Shown here in pieces: positions 1-8,571 of a stretch of 64,000 bases of DNA. The position numbers and the translations under genes were made by a program. This DNA is from a bacterium (lineage in GTDB: Bacteria; Bacillota; Clostridia; Lachnospirales; Lachnospiraceae). Every line of letters begins with the position of its first letter. Within the stretch, counting starts at the first letter, position 1. A model generated the notes under the pieces. It had not been told where the DNA came from. It searched no databases and worked only from the letters and a program-made list of their open reading frames with translations. The stretch lies in the NCBI GenBank assembly GCA_004562765.1, contig SFRL01000014.1:1-64000 (forward strand). The letters run 5' to 3'.

Positions 1-186
1 CACCTTTCTTTGCTTTCGTATTTTGGTTTGGTCACCTAATACTTTATCACAAAGTGGTGTTCTCTTTTCATTTATTCCGAATAAAATTTTACGCTAGCCG
101 AGATCCAAGCCACTTGCACTTGTAAATAAACATCCTGCCCGTGCACCTCCCGTCTCGCCACACATTCTATGAGGCTCTGTTGGCAG

Positions 187-897
187 CTACGATTCTTTCC
201 GTCTCAGTCCGCGCAGATAGTCCTTCTGCTCCGGCGTGATCCGGTTACTCTCCACTGCCTTCTGGATAGACTTGTTATGACACCACTGCGTGAGTCTTCG
301 CTCTTCGATATACGGAATCACTGCCTCCCACTGCTTTGCCAGCGCCGTTGCAAAATACCATGCCACCATCATATTGACATAATATTCGTCGGATCGCACC
401 TCAGCTACCCATCCCGGATACTCCGGCGAAAATGTCTCCGGTTCCAGATAGAAACGCATCAGCATGCCGATGCCAAATCGCACGGTATATGTCTCTTCAC
501 TGTCCATCCACTGCCTGATCTGTGGGATCAGCTCCGGCAGATGCTTTTTAAACACCTTGGGGGACGGCATGTCGCAAGTTGCCCAGTTGTCCACATAGGG
601 TAAAAACCGGTTCCACTCCGCCACACACGTGTCATAATCTTTGATCTGTTCGATCAAAAACGCGTGCAGATTATTCTCCTCATAGTATTCATGTGGAAGC
701 TGCTGCAAAAATACTGCCGCTTCCTCCCGCCTGGCAAACTGTTTTGCGTAGCTGCGCAGCTGCGGTGTGCGCACGCCGATGATCTTCTCCGGATCAATAT
801 TCGGTATGAGCTTGCTGTGAAACTCCCGATATGCCTGATCCTGCATTTCAAACAGTTCCTTCTGCACCTGACGTACAACTGCCTCCTGTCTGTCCAT
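187..897 (-). CDS. AlkD-like DNA alkylation repair protein
   Basis: A 236-residue all-helical protein matching the AlkD/DUF1061 family of HEAT-repeat DNA glycosylases, which excise bulky or positively charged N-alkylated bases without base flipping. The WATCD segment at residues 105-109 and Trp180 (MVAWYF) fit the Trp/Asp/Trp set used for catalysis in Bacillus cereus AlkD, an equivalence inferred from motif spacing. The length is normal for the family. The ATG is preceded by GGAGATAAGA, a good ribosome binding site. The next gene upstream on the same strand is the alarmone synthetase, 50 bp away, so the two may be cotranscribed. The family call is solid; substrate range cannot be read from sequence. 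Confidence 0.88.
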   Translation of the reverse strand: MDRQEAVVRQVQKELFEMQDQAYREFHSKLIPNIDPEKIIGVRTPQLRSYAKQFARREEAAVFLQQLPHEYYEENNLHAFLIEQIKDYDTCVAEWNRFLPYVDNWATCDMPSPKVFKKHLPELIPQIRQWMDSEETYTVRFGIGMLMRFYLEPETFSPEYPGWVAEVRSDEYYVNMMVAWYFATALAKQWEAVIPYIEERRLTQWCHNKSIQKAVESNRITPEQKDYLRGLRRKES

Positions 898-947
898 TCT
901 TATCTCCTCCGCCTCATTCTGTTCCGGTACTTCCCATCCTGCCAGTG

Positions 948-1751
948 CTACTCACTCGCCAGATCGATCCTCCGCAGTTTTTCCAACAACAGATCCTCCT
1001 CAGTCGGCTCGTCCTCCGCCAGCTCAATGCGTTTGCGCAGCTCATACATCGTAGCGTCCACTTCCGCAATCTGTGTTGCGCACTGTGTCAACTGATTGAC
1101 GATCTCCTGCTGATCGGGCACTTCTTTTTTATATTTCAACTGATGTTCCAGACTCGCCCAGAAATCCATCGCGATCGTCCGGATCTGCACCTCCACCTTC
1201 ATATCACGTGTCTGGTCAGAGAAAAAGACCGGCACGCTGACGATCATGTGATAACTGCGGTAGCCGTTCGGCTTGGGGTTCTTAATGTAATCCTTAAAAT
1301 TCAAAACCGTAATATCATCCTGTTTTGCCAGTGCATGCGCAAGCCGGTAAATGTCATCCACATAAGAGCAGATGACCCGGATGCCCGCCACATCATGCAG
1401 ATGCTCATTGACATTATCCACGGAAAATGGTACATGCAACCGCTCCAGCTTTTCCATGATGCTGGTGCTGCTCTTTAAGCGTGAAGTGATGGAAGAGATC
1501 GGATTTCGCTGGTAACGCACGTTAAACTCCGAGTTCAATACGTCAAACTTTGTCCGCACCTCCTTGATCGCACAACTGTACATCATACGCAGTTCCCGAT
1601 ACTCTACGACTGTTCCCGCCATCTTCATTGCCTGGTCAAAAATGCCGTTATCGACAAACGGGACCATCAGAAGCTGGTTGTCTGCCGTTCCGGTACGGTC
1701 CTCGTTGATTGGTAAAAAATCATTATTCATCTGTTGTTCCATCCTTTTCAT
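948..1751 (-). CDS. Small alarmone synthetase, RelQ/YjbM-type (p)ppGpp synthetase
   Basis: A 267-residue single-domain RelA/SpoT synthetase that would make ppGpp or pppGpp from ATP and GDP/GTP in the cytosol. The synthetase signature is intact: RLKSS near residue 91, DVAGIRVIC near 120-128, NGYRSYH at 162-168 and VEVQIRT at 186-192, followed by the FWASLEH helix. It lacks the HD hydrolase, TGS and ACT domains of long Rel proteins, and the length suits RelQ-type enzymes. Several in-frame ATGs lie close together (codons 1, 4 and 8), so the exact start is uncertain. It is divergent from the HdeD-like gene. Confidence 0.88.
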   Translation of the reverse strand: MKRMEQQMNNDFLPINEDRTGTADNQLLMVPFVDNGIFDQAMKMAGTVVEYRELRMMYSCAIKEVRTKFDVLNSEFNVRYQRNPISSITSRLKSSTSIMEKLERLHVPFSVDNVNEHLHDVAGIRVICSYVDDIYRLAHALAKQDDITVLNFKDYIKNPKPNGYRSYHMIVSVPVFFSDQTRDMKVEVQIRTIAMDFWASLEHQLKYKKEVPDQQEIVNQLTQCATQIAEVDATMYELRKRIELAEDEPTEEDLLLEKLRRIDLASE

Positions 1752-1768
1752 TTCTCTCTGATTGCGTT

Positions 1769-1796
1769 ATAATACAAGTTATCCGAAGCAATTCAA
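1769..1796 (-). promoter_or_regulatory. Possible sigma-A promoter for the alarmone synthetase
   Basis: On the minus strand TTGAAT and TATTAT are separated by 16 bp. The -10 ends about 17 bp before the first ATG at 1751, so the leader would be very short. The -35 is only a moderate match, so this is a weak call. Confidence 0.35.
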
Positions 1797-1854
1797 ATAC
1801 CATTGCTCTGAACATATACAGTATACCACAAAACATACAAACGGAGGGATTTTT

Positions 1855-2397
1855 ATGAGTCCACAAAAAATTATCAAACTGGTGATCGGTATCTCACTGG
1901 CATTCGCCGGTATCTACTGTATCATATCTCCCGGTGTCACAGTCGCAGCACTCGCATGGATCATCGGTCTGTTCATGGTCATCCATGCGCTGAGCCGGAT
2001 CGGTGTCTGGAAGGAACGAAAAGCGCTGGGATTCGCGGAAAACTATGAGCTGGTCAGCGCGATCCTTTCTCTGGTGTTTGGCGCGGCTCTCATCGCGAGC
2101 AATTTTTTCCAGACGATCGTCAGCACGATGATCATTTACATACTGGCTGCGTGGATCGCAATGCTCGGCATTTTCCGCCTGCTTGTCGCTTCCAATCTGC
2201 GGCGCCTCGAGGCGGATACTTCCGTGTTTATCAACAACTATAATGCCCAGATGATCGGCGGTGTCGTACTCATTCTCATCGCCGTACTCATCTTCATCCG
2301 CCCCTCGATCGTCACTGCGATACTCGGCATGATTATCGGCGCCTGCCTGCTGGCGTTTGGTGTACAGCAGGTCGTCTCCGCGATACGTGAACATTAA
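1855..2397 (+). CDS. HdeD/DUF308 family small integral membrane protein
   Basis: A 180-residue hydrophobic protein with about six predicted membrane helices arranged as repeated two-helix units, as in the HdeD/DUF308 family. In E. coli HdeD is linked to acid resistance; in Firmicutes the role of these proteins is not established. The start is placed at the ATG preceded by ACGGAGGG, with good spacing. The frame is open further upstream, but that stretch has no ribosome binding site and runs into the promoter region of the divergent alarmone synthetase. A bidirectional terminator follows directly. It stands alone rather than in an operon. Confidence 0.8.
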   Translation: MSPQKIIKLVIGISLAFAGIYCIISPGVTVAALAWIIGLFMVIHALSRIGVWKERKALGFAENYELVSAILSLVFGAALIASNFFQTIVSTMIIYILAAWIAMLGIFRLLVASNLRRLEADTSVFINNYNAQMIGGVVLILIAVLIFIRPSIVTAILGMIIGACLLAFGVQQVVSAIREH

Positions 2398-2405
2398 TAA
2401 ATGCC

Positions 2406-2459
2406 AAAAAAGCTTCGACACTGAGGCCGGTACACACACCTCAACTGTCGGAGCTTTTT
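2406..2459. terminator. Bidirectional rho-independent terminator
   Basis: AAAAAGCTTCGACA pairs with TGTCGGAGCTTTTT, with a second inner CTGAGG/CCTCA pairing. Both strands end in a T-run, so it can serve both the HdeD-like gene (+) and the convergent unknown gene (-). Confidence 0.85.
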
Positions 2460-2469
2460 CTCTCAGATC

Positions 2470-2901
2470 TTATTCTTCCACCAGATAACTCATATCTCCT
2501 ATATGATAGATCCCGATACTGCACTCAAAGGTGTCATCCCCGCGATACAGATATCCCTCCAGTTTTGTCTCGTTATAACCAAAGGTCTCGTCGACGATCT
2601 CAAACACCGCGTCGCCAAAGCTCTCTGCAAAGTCCTTTAACATCTGTTTCTCGCCCTCGATGGCTCCGGTATTTTCCAGCGTAAATTCCTTACATCTGTA
2701 CACGCATGCAAAGCTGCAGTCCCAGTCAACGCCCGCAAATTCAACCGTGCCCTTCACGTCGTCATAAGGCTCCTCATTCTGCACATAACCGTTTTTAAAG
2801 TGCAGTGTCAATTTCTTTCCTTCCACGGTGATGTGGTCCACCTCTGCATCATGCAAGCTGTAAGGAATATCTGTGATATTTTTTCTGATGGTCTGTTTCA
2901 T
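2470..2901 (-). CDS. Conserved hypothetical protein
   Basis: A 143-residue acidic cytosolic protein whose family I do not recognise. It has no signal peptide and no membrane segment. It is rich in beta-strand-like alternation (VDHITVEGKKLTLHF; DWDCSFACVYRCKEF) and in Asp/Glu, giving a small beta-rich fold reminiscent of immunity-type proteins, though no toxin gene is nearby to support that. The start is the ATG preceded by GGAGAAGG, eight codons inside the longest open frame. The tRNA-Tyr terminator lies directly upstream, so the gene may depend on read-through from the tRNA promoter or on a promoter not recognised here. Confidence 0.6.
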   Translation of the reverse strand: MKQTIRKNITDIPYSLHDAEVDHITVEGKKLTLHFKNGYVQNEEPYDDVKGTVEFAGVDWDCSFACVYRCKEFTLENTGAIEGEKQMLKDFAESFGDAVFEIVDETFGYNETKLEGYLYRGDDTFECSIGIYHIGDMSYLVEE

Positions 2902-2923
2902 GTCCCTTCTCCTTTCAAAATAC

Positions 2924-2966
2924 AAAAAGCGCAGCTATTCAGGCTCATCGCCGAAATACTACGCTT
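2924..2966 (-). terminator. Terminator of the tRNA-Tyr transcript
   Basis: On the minus strand AAGCGTAGTATT pairs with AATAGCTGCGCTT (one bulge, one G-T pair) and is followed by TTTTTG. It lies just downstream of the tRNA and just upstream of the unknown gene ending at 2470. Confidence 0.7.
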
Positions 2967-2972
2967 CAATAA

Positions 2973-3054
2973 TGGATGGAGGTGGATTCGAACCACCGAA
3001 GCAATTTGCAGCAGATTTACAGTCTGTCCCCTTTGGCCACTCGGGAATCCATCC
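2973..3054 (-). tRNA. tRNA-Tyr (anticodon GTA)
   Basis: An 82-nt class II tRNA. The acceptor stem GGATGGA pairs with TCCATCC. The anticodon arm is CAGA-CTGTAAA-TCTG, with GTA at 3018-3020 in plus-strand numbering. A long variable arm is present, as expected for bacterial tRNA-Tyr, and the T arm is GGTGG-TTCGAAT-CCACC. The discriminator is A. The 3' CCA is not encoded, so it would be added by the CCA-adding enzyme, whose gene is also in this window at 18108-19433. Confidence 0.96.
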
Positions 3055-3090
3055 ATGACGCGGTCTGTTACGCAAACCGCCTACTCATGC

Positions 3091-3119
3091 ATCATAGCAC
3101 ATCGCCGTCATAGTTTCAA
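3091..3119 (-). promoter_or_regulatory. Sigma-A promoter of tRNA-Tyr
   Basis: TTGAAA, a 17-bp spacer and TATGAT on the minus strand, about 35 bp ahead of the tRNA 5' end. Confidence 0.75.
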
Positions 3120-3149
3120 GGACTTTTTCACCGGGTACACCCCTCTTTA

Positions 3150-3364
3150 CCTCATGACTCGTTCGCGAAGCAGGGGCATCTGAGCTTTGTCAGTCGGTTA
3201 TGCTTCCCCCGGGGAATTCGCGCGAACGGCACAGCGGAAAAGCAAAATCAGCTTTTCTCTGCTGCCGCGTCATGAATAGCGAAGTCTATTTCCGCGCGTA
3301 CCGGTCGCATAAACGACCTGCCAAACTCTCAGATGCCCCTTTCTTGCGAACTGCCATGAGGTCG
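3150..3364 (+). repeat. Type I long hairpin repeat, copy 1 (core orientation +)
   Basis: An imperfect inverted repeat with arms of about 55-60 nt. The best-paired blocks are GGGGCATCTGAG (3173-3184) with CTCAGATGCCCC (3328-3339), and CCTCATG with CATGAGG further out. Between the arms lie conserved flanks (AATTCGCGCGAACGGCACAG; CCGCGCGTACCGGTCGCATA) and a 39-nt inner hairpin at 3228-3266 whose stems are AAGC/GCTT around AAAATCA. The same core occurs at 19876-19914, 38363-38401 and 38615-38653, but the outer arms differ. No protein is supported here; open frames in both directions are by-products of the inverted repeat. Confidence 0.85.
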
Positions 3365-3366
3365 TG

Positions 3367-3618
3367 GAATATGCGCACAACTCATATACAGAAATTGCCC
3401 GCCTAAGGGAATAGAACATCAGATTTTGCGCCTTTGCCCGAGGTGCGCGATGCGAAGAAACAACCTTATGACATCGTAAGCTGAAGCCGGCTGCTATGTG
3501 TGCATAGGACACATCGAGCAGTCGGCGAAGGGACAGCGAGACACCTGAGGGCAATGAAGCAAAAACGATGTTGCTATTTCATAGGCGGGCAAATCTGTTA
3601 TGAGTTGGGCGAATATTC
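3367..3618 (-). repeat. Type II long hairpin repeat, copy 1 (core orientation -)
   Basis: A second imperfect inverted repeat abutting the type I copy. The arm at 3366-3420 (CAACTCATATACAG, TTGCCCGCC and following) pairs with the arm at 3568-3617 (GGCGGGCAAATCTG, TATGAGTTG). On the minus strand the interior contains GTGTCTCGCTGTCCCTTC (3527-3544), identical to 19564-19581, followed by a CTCGATG...GCACACATAGC inner hairpin also found there. The element begins immediately after the stop codon of the GH13 gene. Confidence 0.8.
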
Positions 3619-3619
3619 T

Positions 3620-5716
3620 TTACAGCCTCTGGAAGACCGCTGCGCAGTGCGCCGGAAGCAGCACCTCCAGCTTGCCCTCCTTCACCGGATAGCGGATCGG
3701 CACAGAAGAAAATCCCTCGTCAGAGGTGATCATCAGACGGTTCAGCTCACAGTTCTGGGGGAGTCCCGCCGCCCAGACAGACTGCTTGACTCTGCGCGCG
3801 CGGTCATCATTGTTGATCAGCACAACAAACTGTTCTTCCCGGTTAAAACGTCCATATGCCAGATACTGGTATTCTGCACTCAGCATCTTGAGTGAACCTG
3901 TGCGCAGCGCCTGATGCTCCTTGTGGATCGCGATCATTTCTTTATGGAAACGGATCAGTTCCTCATCCGGGTTATCCCAAGGGTAGGTTCTGCGGTTGTC
4001 CGGATCGGTAAAGCCGCACACACCCGCCTCATCTCCGTAATACAATGTCGGCGCACCCGGCCAGGTCATGAGCATGACTACTGCCTCGCAAAAGACCGGC
4101 TTGCTGACGCCAAGCTCTGCCGCCTCCGGCCCGAGCTGATCCGCACGGCCGACACGATGGTTTGTCCGCGTCAAAAAGCGCGAATGATCATGGTTGGAGA
4201 GCTGATTCATCGAGCATTGCAGGGAAGGTGTCAGAAAATTGGTCATATAATGGTGCATGGCACCCTCAAAGTTGGATGCATTTCCGATCTGCTCCGGTTC
4301 AAATCCATCCGAGTGTTTTTCCATACCGGTCAAAAACCATGTCACAGGCTCCATAAACGCACTGTAGTTCATGATCGTATCCCACTGGTCGCCCTGCAGC
4401 CAGCTTGTGGCATCACCATAGTGCTCCGCCAGTATAATCGCATCAGGATTTGCACTCTTGACCGCGTGTCTGAAATCCTTCCAGAATTTGTGATTAAATT
4501 CCTCACTGTGTCCCAGATCCGCTGCCACATCCAGACGCCAGCCATCCGCATTGTAGGGGGCCGATACCCATTTTTTACCAATATCCAATATGTACTGATA
4601 CAGATCCTTTGAATCGTCATAATTCAGCTTCGGCAGAGTGTCGTGTCCCCACCAGCCCTCATAGGTCGTGTTATAGGGCCACGCATTCTGATCCTGAAAG
4701 CGAAAGTAATCCCGATAGCTGCTGTCTCTGTCGATATAGGCACCTTTGCCGTATGCCGGATTCTGACAATAGATCTCCTCGCGATCCATCCACTTATGGA
4801 AGGAGCCGCAATGATTGAACACCCCGTCCAGGATCACGCGAATACCTCTCGCATGCGCCTCCCCGACAAGCTGAATGAACAGCTCATTGCTCGCCTCCAG
4901 ATTTGCCTGTGAGGTCACACGTTTCTGATATTTCGTTGCCTTCCGGTTATCCCGGTCACCGGGTGCCAGACACTCGCCACCGTCTGAGACGATCCTTCCG
5001 TAATGCGGATCGATATAGTCATAGTCCTGACTGTCATATTTGTGGTTTGAGGGAGAGACAAACAACGGATTAAAGTAAATAACCTCCACACCGAGCTCCT
5101 TTAAGTAATCCAGCTTCTTTCTCACACCCTCCAGATCGCCGCCATAAAACTCCGCCACCGAAAATCCGGACGGAACCTGATTCCAGTCCTTCATTTTCCG
5201 GCTGCCGTGGCGTATGTAAAAATATTCGTCATCCTCCACGTCATTGGTCGGATCTCCGTTGTAAAAACGGTCAACGAGGATCTGGTACATGACCGCGCCC
5301 TTTGCCCAGTCCGGCGTGTGAAAGCCCGGCTGAATACAGAAATCATACTGCGGACGGCGCTCGGTCGTGACACCATAGCGGTCATAATAGCAGTGAAGCA
5401 GTCCCGTACACACTTCAAAATAGTAATAAAACTTTTCTTCTCCCAACGGGATCTGGACACTGAAGTAGTCAAACTCATCCTCCGTCTCCGTCTTTCGCAT
5501 CGTATAGCGGTGCTCTCCGCTCCACAGCCACACGATATCCACGTTATTGACGGATGCACGAAATCGAATGATCACCGTCTCGCCCGCCTCCGGCTCTGCC
5601 GGAATCCGGTAATCCGCTGTCCCATCCGAAAACAGTCCCCGTTTTTTTAGCACCGGACGCATCTCCATCATATACTGCATCTTCCGGTTCATCTCATAAG
5701 CAGAATATTCTCTCAT
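3620..5716 (-). CDS. GH13 alpha-amylase / neopullulanase-like glycosidase
   Basis: A 698-residue intracellular alpha-glucan hydrolase without a signal peptide. The N-terminal ~130 residues look like a CBM34-type beta domain, followed by the (beta/alpha)8 catalytic domain and a short C-terminal beta domain. The GH13 residues are present: DGVFNH at 297-302, nucleophile Asp396 in GWRLDV, acid/base Glu431 in ILAEH, and Asp510 in SNHDH. This architecture fits the neopullulanase/cyclomaltodextrinase group that degrades maltodextrins or cyclodextrins. The start chosen is the ATG preceded by AAGGAG, 19 codons inside the longest frame. It is monocistronic and followed directly by hairpin repeats. Exact substrate is uncertain. 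Confidence 0.9.
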   Translation of the reverse strand: MREYSAYEMNRKMQYMMEMRPVLKKRGLFSDGTADYRIPAEPEAGETVIIRFRASVNNVDIVWLWSGEHRYTMRKTETEDEFDYFSVQIPLGEEKFYYYFEVCTGLLHCYYDRYGVTTERRPQYDFCIQPGFHTPDWAKGAVMYQILVDRFYNGDPTNDVEDDEYFYIRHGSRKMKDWNQVPSGFSVAEFYGGDLEGVRKKLDYLKELGVEVIYFNPLFVSPSNHKYDSQDYDYIDPHYGRIVSDGGECLAPGDRDNRKATKYQKRVTSQANLEASNELFIQLVGEAHARGIRVILDGVFNHCGSFHKWMDREEIYCQNPAYGKGAYIDRDSSYRDYFRFQDQNAWPYNTTYEGWWGHDTLPKLNYDDSKDLYQYILDIGKKWVSAPYNADGWRLDVAADLGHSEEFNHKFWKDFRHAVKSANPDAIILAEHYGDATSWLQGDQWDTIMNYSAFMEPVTWFLTGMEKHSDGFEPEQIGNASNFEGAMHHYMTNFLTPSLQCSMNQLSNHDHSRFLTRTNHRVGRADQLGPEAAELGVSKPVFCEAVVMLMTWPGAPTLYYGDEAGVCGFTDPDNRRTYPWDNPDEELIRFHKEMIAIHKEHQALRTGSLKMLSAEYQYLAYGRFNREEQFVVLINNDDRARRVKQSVWAAGLPQNCELNRLMITSDEGFSSVPIRYPVKEGKLEVLLPAHCAAVFQRL

Positions 5717-5799
5717 CTCAAAACTCCTTAAAAGTCTTATATGACTCATTATGTAAAAATCAGACCGAAGCATTTACTGCTGAGGGTCTGCACTCCGTT

Positions 5800-5937
5800 C
5801 CGGTCGGAGCTAAGCGGACATCCCCCGGATGTCCAGCTCCGTGAGAACATGATTCAGGTGTGAGCAAATCCCATCTGCGCAGCAGATTTCAAATGGATTT
5901 GCGAATCTTTGTGTACGAAGGTACTTCGTACACAAAG
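5800..5937. repeat. Cluster of three strong stem-loops upstream of the amylase
   Basis: Three consecutive hairpins fill the intergenic space: CGGAGCT...AGCTCCG enclosing GGACATCC-CCC-GGATGTCC; GCAAATCC...GGATTTGC enclosing ATCTGC-GCA-GCAGAT; and a perfect 13-bp stem TTTGTGTACGAAG/CTTCGTACACAAA. They differ in sequence from the type I and II repeats. On the minus strand they lie in the presumed 5' region of the amylase gene; on the plus strand no gene follows. They could be a leader, a terminator complex or another intergenic repeat. Confidence 0.65.
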
Positions 5938-5971
5938 TAAAAAAGACAGGACCGAAGTCGCTGCCTTTTTA
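5938..5971 (-). terminator. Rho-independent terminator downstream of ftsH
   Basis: On the minus strand AAAAAGGCAG-C-GAC pairs with GTC-CTGTCTTTTTT around a TTCG tetraloop, followed by a T-run. It lies about 240 bp past the ftsH stop. The stretch between holds a weaker GCATGTCCC/GGGGCATGT stem and no gene that I can support. Confidence 0.75.
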
Positions 5972-6207
5972 GGAGAAGGTATTTTTACTATGGGGTGTAG
6001 CAAAAACCATATAATGTATTGGGGGGTTTTTACGTTAATTATAATAGCATGAAGCACAGATGAAGTGTGCACAAAGTTCACAATTTTCACCATCTGTTTT
6101 TGTGCATTTTTACAACAACCTTCTGCTTCTTTTGACAAATTCCCTCTCCAGATTGCACAACACATGCCCCAAATCGGGACATGCGTTGTAATACAGCCTC
6201 TCAGCGC

Positions 6208-8016
6208 CTATGACTGGAACAGCGCCTCAAATTCGTCTCTTGTGATCTTTTCCTTCTGGATCAGCAGCTCGGCACAGGCATCCAGCACCTCGCGATGCTC
6301 CAGAATGATCTCTTTTGCCTTCAGATAGCACTCATCAATGATCCGCTTGATCTCCTCGTCGATGGCGCTCGCCACATGCTCACCGTAACCTCTCGTATGC
6401 GCGAGATCGCGACCGATGAATACCTCATCCTCATCATTATCATAATTGATCAGGCCAACACGCTCTGACATGCCGTACTTGGTGACCATTGCCTTTGCCA
6501 TTGCAGTCGCCTGTTTGATATCCTGCGAAGCTCCTGTCGTGATATCATCAAATACCAGCTCCTCCGCCACACGTCCGCCGAGATCCACAATGATCTCCTG
6601 AAGCATCTTCTTTTTGGAATTGAACATCTCATCCTTTTCCGGCAACGGCATCGTATAACCCGCCGCTCCGCTTCCGGTCGGAATGATGGAAACGGTATAA
6701 ACCGGACCGACATCAGGCAGGACATGGAACAGGATCGCATGTCCTGCCTCATGGAATGCCGTGATGCGCTTCTCCTCGTCAGAGATGATCTTACTCTTCT
6801 TCTCCGCACCGATGCCAACCTTCACAAATGCCTGGCGGACATCCTCCTGCACGAGGAACGAGCGGTTTTTCTTTGCCGCCAGGATCGCGGATTCGTTGAG
6901 CAGGTTTTCCAGATCCGCACCGGTAAAGCCGGCGGTCGTCTGTGCGATCTGATCCAGGTCCACATCCTCTGCCAGCGGCTTGTTTTTGGCATGTACCTTT
7001 AAGATTTCCTTTCTGCCTGCCACATCCGGTCTGCCCACCGTTACCTTTCGGTCAAAACGTCCCGGACGCATGATCGCAGGATCCAGAATATCCACCCGGT
7101 TTGTCGCCGCCATCACGATAATGCCCTCGTTGACGCCAAAACCGTCCATCTCCACAAGCAGCTGGTTCAACGTCTGCTCGCGCTCATCATGTCCGCCGCC
7201 CATACCGGTTCCGCGGCATCTTGCCACCGCGTCGATCTCGTCGATAAACACGATACAGGGTGCGTTTTTCTTGGCATCCTCAAACAGATCGCGCACGCGG
7301 GAGGCACCCACGCCCACGAACATTTCCACGAAATCAGAACCGGAAATGCTGAAGAACGGAACGCCCGCCTCTCCGGCCACCGCCTTCGCAAGCAGTGTCT
7401 TACCGGTTCCGGGAGGTCCCACGAGCAGTACGCCCTTCGGGATACGCGCACCGAGCTTGGTGTATTTCCCCGGCTCCCGCAGAAAATCGACGATCTCCTC
7501 CAGTTCCTCCTTCTCCTCTTTCAGTCCGGCAACATTCGCAAAACCGATCTTTTTGTCACCGTCCATAGACATCTTCGCACGGCTCTTGCCAAAGTTCATC
7601 ATCTGCGCATTGCCGCCGCCCGCCTGGTTGTTCATGATCGTAAAGAGAATGAACATCGCCGCAAACACAAGCAGCAGCGGGAGCAGGGATGTCAGCCAGC
7701 TCTCGGAGGGAACTTTGCGCATCACATAATTCGTAAAGTGATACTCCTCCATGAGGTCGATCACACTTTGCGTGTCAAACACATAAAAACTCTTCTGTGT
7801 GGAGTCGGACATGGTAGCTGTGACAGATCCGGTCGGAATGTCCCGGCTCGGTGCCACATCGACCGCTGCGATCTTTGATGCCGCCAGATCCTGTTCAAAA
7901 ATTGATATATTATAGTCACTGGTGCTGCCGCTGTTTGATCCAAAGAAAAACCATAAAAAGATCACTGCGAGGATCAACACAATATAGAGCACGGCTCCTC
8001 GATAATTTCGTTTCAA
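6208..8016 (-). CDS. ftsH: ATP-dependent zinc metalloprotease FtsH
   Basis: A 602-residue membrane-anchored AAA+ protease that degrades misfolded membrane and regulatory proteins. Two N-terminal membrane segments (about 8-26 and 108-128) bracket a small external domain. The AAA module has Walker A GPPGTGKT at 200-207 and Walker B CIVFIDEID near 254-262. The zinc site is HEAGH at 422-426, with the third ligand expected in the TTGASQDIKQAT segment. The start is a TTG preceded by AAGGAGG at good spacing. It closes the rqcP-yabP-yabQ-divIC-spoIIE-tilS-hpt-ftsH block conserved with B. subtilis. Confidence 0.97.
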   Translation of the reverse strand: MKRNYRGAVLYIVLILAVIFLWFFFGSNSGSTSDYNISIFEQDLAASKIAAVDVAPSRDIPTGSVTATMSDSTQKSFYVFDTQSVIDLMEEYHFTNYVMRKVPSESWLTSLLPLLLVFAAMFILFTIMNNQAGGGNAQMMNFGKSRAKMSMDGDKKIGFANVAGLKEEKEELEEIVDFLREPGKYTKLGARIPKGVLLVGPPGTGKTLLAKAVAGEAGVPFFSISGSDFVEMFVGVGASRVRDLFEDAKKNAPCIVFIDEIDAVARCRGTGMGGGHDEREQTLNQLLVEMDGFGVNEGIIVMAATNRVDILDPAIMRPGRFDRKVTVGRPDVAGRKEILKVHAKNKPLAEDVDLDQIAQTTAGFTGADLENLLNESAILAAKKNRSFLVQEDVRQAFVKVGIGAEKKSKIISDEEKRITAFHEAGHAILFHVLPDVGPVYTVSIIPTGSGAAGYTMPLPEKDEMFNSKKKMLQEIIVDLGGRVAEELVFDDITTGASQDIKQATAMAKAMVTKYGMSERVGLINYDNDEDEVFIGRDLAHTRGYGEHVASAIDEEIKRIIDECYLKAKEIILEHREVLDACAELLIQKEKITRDEFEALFQS

Positions 8017-8046
8017 AATAAACCTCCTTCGCTTCCCGCCGTATTC

Positions 8047-8571
8047 CTAGTCAAACTCAATGACTCCGACATAGGGAAGATTTCTGTATCTCTGATCATA
8101 ATCAAGTCCGTAACCTACGACGAACTCATCCGGGATCTCAAATCCCGTATAATCCACTTTCACGTCACTCACACGGCGATCAGGCTTGTCAAGCAGCGTA
8201 CACAGCTTCAAAGACTTCGGCTTGCGCTGCTTCAAATGCTCCATCAGATACGCCAGCGTGCGTCCGGTATCAATAATATCCTCTGCGATCAGCACGTTCT
8301 TTCCCTCGATCGGGGTATCCAGATCCTTGACGATACGCACGATGCCCGAAGATGTTGTCTCTCCTCCATAGCTGGAAACAGACATAAAGTCAATGTTTAC
8401 CGGAACCGTAATGTGCTTTGCCAGCTCTGTTGTGAAAAACACACCGCCTTTTAAAATGCACAGAAGGTAGACACTCTCTCCCTCATAATCCTTGCTGATC
8501 TGTGCACCCATCTCGGCAATCTTTGCCGCTACATCTTTCTCTGAGATCAATTCACGAATCTTCTCACTCAT
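8047..8571 (-). CDS. hpt: Hypoxanthine phosphoribosyltransferase
   Basis: A 174-residue purine-salvage enzyme joining hypoxanthine or guanine to PRPP to give IMP or GMP. The PRPP loop is clear (VLIAEDIIDTGRTLAYL), with the YLLCILKGG substrate segment near the N-terminus and the FVVGYGLDY motif near the C-terminus. The start is placed at the ATG overlapping the tilS stop by 8 bp (ATGAGTGA). GGAGG lies 8 nt ahead of it, which is better spaced than the ATG six codons upstream. Tight coupling to tilS indicates cotranslation. B. subtilis has the same tilS-hprT-ftsH arrangement. Confidence 0.95.
   Translation of the reverse strand: MSEKIRELISEKDVAAKIAEMGAQISKDYEGESVYLLCILKGGVFFTTELAKHITVPVNIDFMSVSSYGGETTSSGIVRIVKDLDTPIEGKNVLIAEDIIDTGRTLAYLMEHLKQRKPKSLKLCTLLDKPDRRVSDVKVDYTGFEIPDEFVVGYGLDYDQRYRNLPYVGVIEFD

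Noticed and set aside
1..186. Possible gene or mobile-element end at the window start
   Set aside because: Only a weak CACC...GGTG inverted pattern is visible, and there is no open frame with start signals. Too little sequence to name anything.
2470..2901. Immunity protein of a toxin system
   Set aside because: The small acidic beta-rich profile is suggestive, but no toxin, secretion or polymorphic-toxin gene is adjacent, so it is left as hypothetical.
3200..3554. Open frames of 60-95 codons inside the hairpin repeats, similar to frames at 19527-19918 and 38196-38736
   Set aside because: The similarity follows from the shared repeat DNA and occurs on both strands. None has a ribosome binding site, and the frames cross the inverted-repeat arms, which differ between copies.
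3150..3618. CRISPR array or attC integron array at the hairpin repeat loci
   Set aside because: There are no short regularly spaced repeats, no cas genes, no integron integrase and no gene cassettes. The units are long single hairpins scattered at three loci.
5854..6165. 103-codon minus-strand frame between ftsH and the amylase
   Set aside because: It runs through the ftsH terminator and the triple hairpin cluster, has no ribosome binding site and has low-complexity composition. It is treated as non-coding.
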